64,000 bases of DNA, taken from contig NZ_CP077089.1 in the NCBI RefSeq assembly GCF_014268445.2, positions 5,005,501-5,069,500 of the forward strand, given 5' to 3'. The notes beneath the pieces are model-generated. The model saw nothing but the letters and a program-made list of their open reading frames with translations. It did not search any database and was not told the DNA's origin. Source of the DNA: Pseudomonas tensinigenes (lineage in GTDB: Bacteria; Pseudomonadota; Gammaproteobacteria; Pseudomonadales; Pseudomonadaceae). How positions within the stretch are numbered: position 1 is the stretch's first letter; each line of letters starts with the position of its first letter. Below, one piece after another: positions 61,122 to 64,000 of this stretch. The position numbers were made by a program, and so were the translations under genes.

Positions 61122-64000
61122 ATGAAAAGAATGCTGATTAACGCAACTCAACCCGAAGAGTTGCGTGTTGCACTGGTAGATGGCCAACGCCTCTACGACC
61201 TGGACATCGAATCCGGTGCACGCGAGCAGAAGAAGGCCAACATCTATAAAGGCCGCATCACTCGCATCGAACCAAGCCTTGAGGCTGCCTTTGTCGATTT
61301 CGGCTCCGAGCGCCACGGCTTCCTGCCCCTCAAAGAAATCTCCCGCGAATACTTCAAGAAAGCCCCTGAAGGCCGCGTCAACATCAAGGACGTTCTGAGC
61401 GAAGGCCAGGAAGTCATCGTTCAGGTCGAAAAAGAAGAACGTGGCAACAAGGGCGCAGCCCTGACCACCTTCATCAGCCTGGCCGGTCGTTACCTCGTGC
61501 TGATGCCGAACAACCCGCGTGCCGGCGGCATTTCCCGTCGCATCGAAGGCGAAGAGCGCAACGAACTGCGTGAAGCGCTGAACGGCCTGGTTGCACCGGC
61601 CGACATGGGTCTGATCGTGCGCACTGCCGGCCTTGGCCGCAGCAGCGAAGAAATGCAGTGGGACCTCGATTACCTGCTGCAACTGTGGACCGCCATCAAA
61701 GAAGCCTCGCTGGATCGCTCCGCGCCGTTCCTGATCTATCAGGAAAGCAACGTGATCATCCGCGCCATCCGCGATTACCTGCGCCAGGACATCGGCGAAG
61801 TGCTGATCGACAGCGTTGAAGCCCAGGACGAAGCCCTGACCTTCATCCGCCAGGTAATGCCGCAGTACGCCAGCAAGATCAAGCTGTACGAAGACAGCGT
61901 GCCGCTGTTCAACCGTTTCCAGATCGAAAGCCAGATCGAGACCGCTTTCCAGCGCGTCGTTGAACTGCCTTCCGGCGGCTCCATCGTCATCGATCCGACC
62001 GAAGCCCTGGTGTCCATCGACATCAACTCGGCGCGCGCCACCAAAGGCAGCGACATCGAAGAAACCGCTCTGCAGACCAACCTTGAAGCCGCCGAAGAAA
62101 TCGCCCGTCAGTTGCGCCTGCGCGACATCGGCGGCCTGATCGTCATCGACTTCATCGACATGACCCCTGCCAAGAACCAGCGCGCCGTGGAAGAGAAAGT
62201 CCGCGAATGCCTGGAAGCCGACCGCGCCCGCGTGCAGATCGGCCGCATCTCGCGCTTCGGCCTGCTGGAAATGTCCCGTCAGCGCCTGCGTCCATCCCTG
62301 GGCGAAAGCAGCGGCATCGTCTGCCCGCGTTGCAACGGCACCGGCATCATCCGTGACGTTGAATCGCTGTCGCTGGCGATCCTGCGCCTGATCGAAGAAG
62401 AAGCCCTGAAAGACCGCACCGCAGAAGTCCGCGCCCAAGTGCCGATTCCGGTCGCAGCCTTCCTGCTCAACGAAAAACGCAACTCGATCACCAAGATCGA
62501 ACTGCGCACCCGTGCCCGCATCATCATTCTGCCGAACGATCACCTCGAAACGCCGCACTTCGAAGTTCAGCGTCTGCGTGATGACAGCCCGGAAGCCGCG
62601 ACCAACCAGTCCAGCTACGAAATCGCTGCTGCCGCTGCCGAAGTCGAAGAAGTCCAGCCAGCCGCCGCGACCCGCACCCTGGTTCGCCAGGAAGCCGCGG
62701 TCAAGACTGCTCCGGCCCGTGCCAACGCTCCGGTTCCGACCGAAGTCGCCGCACCTGCCGCTCCGGCACCGGCTCCAGTTGCTGCACCAGAGCCAAGCCT
62801 GTTCAAAGGCCTGGTGAAATCGCTGGTCAGCCTGTTCGCCACCAAAGAAGAGCCAGCCGCTCCGGTTGTGGTTGAAAAACCAGCCAGCGAACGTCCGGCC
62901 CGTAATGAAGAGCGTCGCAACGGTCGTCAGCAGAGCCGTAACCGTAACGGTCGCCGCGATGAAGAACGCAAGCCGCGCGAAGAACGTGCGCCACGTGAAG
63001 AACGCGCCCCGCGTGAGCCGCGTGAAGAGCGTGCTCCACGTGAAGCCCGTGAAGTTCGCGAGCCTCGTGAAGCCCGTACCGAAGCTGCACCGGCCGCTCG
63101 TGAAGAACGCGCGCCACGTGCACCGCGTGAAGAACGTGCACCGCGTGCTCCGCGTGAAGATCGCAAGCCACGTGGCGAGCGTGAAGAGCGTGTACGTGAA
63201 CTGCGCGAGCCACTGGACGCCGCTCCAGTGACTGCAGACACCGCAGCCGTTACCGCTGAAGAGCGTCCGGCCCGTCAGCCACGTGAAGAGCGCGCACCGC
63301 GTCCGCCGCGTGAAGAGCGTCAACCGCGCGCCGAACAGGCCGCTGCTGCCGTCGCTGAAGAAGAAGTGAACAGCAACGAAGAGCAACTGCCGGAAGACGG
63401 TTCGGAGAACGCCGAAGGCGATCGTCCACGTCGTCGTTCGCGCGGTCAGCGTCGTCGCAGCAACCGTCGTGAGCGTCAGCGTGATGCCAACGGCAACGTG
63501 ATCGAAGGTTCGGAAGAATCCGAAGCCGGCGAAAACGCTGAAGAGCCAAGCACTGCCGATCTGGCTGCTGGCCTGGCTGTCACCGCCGCTGTTGCCAGCA
63601 GCGTGATCAGCGCTCCGGCCGAAGCTCAAGCCCACGAGCAAGCAGAACGCGCAACCGCTGCTGTGCAGGAAACTGCGGCAGTGGAAGCGCCGGTTGTTGA
63701 AGCCACTACGCCAGTTGAAGTAGTTGCTGCTCCGGAAGTCGAGGTGGCTCCGGTTCAGGAAACGCTGCCTCAGGTTGAGCCTGCACCAGCCGTGGTTGCC
63801 GAGCCGGCTGTTGAAACCGTCGCTGAAACCGTGACCGAAACCGTGCGTGAAGTTCGCGAAGAGCAGACCGCTTTCAACTGGGTTGCCGAGCCGGCTGTTG
63901 CTGAAACACCAGCGCCAGTGGTTGAAGCACCGGTTGTTGAAAAGCCAGTGGTCGAAGCGCCTGCGGTAGAAGCTCCTGTGGTTGAAGAGAGCAAAGTTGC
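61122..64000 (+). CDS. rne: Ribonuclease E (3' truncated by the window)
   Basis: 959 codons are visible, open to the window end. Order: S1 domain (about 35-120, [21 protein letters not shown]), 5' sensor, DNase-I-like catalytic domain with Asp near 300 ([13 protein letters not shown]) and near 343 (VIDFIDMTP), and the zinc-link CPRCNGTG (Cys401, Cys404). An amphipathic membrane-binding helix ([13 protein letters not shown], about 560-572) follows. The rest is a disordered scaffold: Arg/Glu/Pro repeats (PREERAP type) at about 600-780, then Ala/Val/Glu/Pro repeats. It is the central mRNA decay enzyme and degradosome scaffold. ATG 61122 gives [10 protein letters not shown], the family start. Confidence 0.97.
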   Translation, partial: MKRMLINATQPEELRVALVDGQRLYDLDIESGAREQKKANIYKGRITRIEPSLEAAFVDFGSERHGFLPLKEISREYFKKAPEGRVNIKDVLSEGQEVIVQVEKEERGNKGAALTTFISLAGRYLVLMPNNPRAGGISRRIEGEERNELREALNGLVAPADMGLIVRTAGLGRSSEEMQWDLDYLLQLWTAIKEASLDRSAPFLIYQESNVIIRAIRDYLRQDIGEVLIDSVEAQDEALTFIRQVMPQYASKIKLYEDSVPLFNRFQIESQIETAFQRVVELPSGGSIVIDPTEALVSIDINSARATKGSDIEETALQTNLEAAEEIARQLRLRDIGGLIVIDFIDMTPAKNQRAVEEKVRECLEADRARVQIGRISRFGLLEMSRQRLRPSLGESSGIVCPRCNGTGIIRDVESLSLAILRLIEEEALKDRTAEVRAQVPIPVAAFLLNEKRNSITKIELRTRARIIILPNDHLETPHFEVQRLRDDSPEAATNQSSYEIAAAAAEVEEVQPAAATRTLVRQEAAVKTAPARANAPVPTEVAAPAAPAPAPVAAPEPSLFKGLVKSLVSLFATKEEPAAPVVVEKPASERPARNEERRNGRQQSRNRNGRRDEERKPREERAPREERAPREPREERAPREAREVREPREARTEAAPAAREERAPRAPREERAPRAPREDRKPRGEREERVRELREPLDAAPVTADTAAVTAEERPARQPREERAPRPPREERQPRAEQAAAAVAEEEVNSNEEQLPEDGSENAEGDRPRRRSRGQRRRSNRRERQRDANGNVIEGSEESEAGENAEEPSTADLAAGLAVTAAVASSVISAPAEAQAHEQAERATAAVQETAAVEAPVVEATTPVEVVAAPEVEVAPVQETLPQVEPAPAVVAEPAVETVAETVTETVREVREEQTAFNWVAEPAVAETPAPVVEAPVVEKPVVEAPAVEAPVVEESKV

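Noticed and set aside
60786..63641. 951-codon open frame on the minus strand opposite rne
   Set aside because: It is the antisense of RNase E. The translation is a Phe/Thr/Ala/Arg/Gly-rich low-complexity product created by the biased coding repeats; no start context or family match. The rne frame shows clear motifs.

Overview
The window is a high-GC Gammaproteobacterial chromosome segment that I assign to a fluorescent Pseudomonas (P. fluorescens group). Three things point there: the run tatD-pilZ-holB-tmk-mltG-pabC-fabF-acpP-fabG-fabD-plsX-rpmF-yceD with maf, S49 peptidase, HAD phosphatase, rluC and rne follows the order of the P. aeruginosa PA2959-PA2976 block; an RgsA-like sRNA sits between a TetR gene and tatD as in that genome; and REP palindromes of the kinds typical of P. 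fluorescens occur at about a dozen intergenic sites. No rRNA, tRNA, CRISPR array, IS element or prophage was recognised.

Layout. 1-15 kb: the 3' end of an M42 peptidase gene of the NAGGN osmoprotectant system, a YheU protein, a CsrA/Rsm paralogue, a YnfA membrane protein, an SDR enzyme, a large LtaS-like membrane phosphoglycerol transferase, a START-domain protein, a MocR-type regulator, an OmpA/DUF4398 lipoprotein pair, a periplasmic solute-binding protein, then etfB-etfA and the divergent ETF:quinone oxidoreductase gene. The last has a sigma70 promoter flanked by two palindromes resembling PsrA and LiuR boxes. 15-17.4 kb: AraC regulator divergent from a YahK-type alcohol dehydrogenase. 17.4-22.6 kb: dgoK-dgoA-dgoD-dgoT and an IclR regulator. 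22.9-28.2 kb: a lower-GC island with a PAAR protein, an alpha/beta-hydrolase toxin candidate and five related lipoproteins that look like immunity proteins, one fused to a PAAR-tail-like domain. A ~237 bp direct repeat carrying the 3' end of the neighbouring GNAT gene lies at the outer edge of the lipoprotein array and again upstream of the PAAR unit. 28.3-36.2 kb: GNAT, HD hydrolase, MFS transporter, small proteins, and a GntR / ADP-ribosylglycohydrolase / NCS1 permease / PfkB-kinase operon resembling E. coli yegTUVW. 36.6-43.2 kb: araFGH, an aldose dehydrogenase-like SDR, an SMP-30 lactonase and their GntR/FadR regulator. 43.3-46.4 kb: DUF1285, DUF4823 lipoprotein, moaA, TetR. 46.6-64 kb: rgsA, the fatty-acid/cell-envelope block, and the start of rne (cut by the window end) with a ~640-nt leader.

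How parts fit. AraFGH, the SDR and the SMP-30 lactonase would import a sugar such as galactose or L-arabinose and oxidise it to an aldonate. DgoD, DgoK and DgoA, 18 kb away, complete a De Ley-Doudoroff route to pyruvate and glyceraldehyde 3-phosphate. The two loci share almost the same promoter: a 17-bp palindrome, -35, 18-bp spacer, -10 and translation start context. That strongly suggests one regulon. In the sugar operon this promoter is followed by a 54-codon leader ORF containing a terminator hairpin and overlapping the SDR start, a possible attenuator. The most novel-looking item is the PAAR/toxin/lipoprotein island with its recombination scars.
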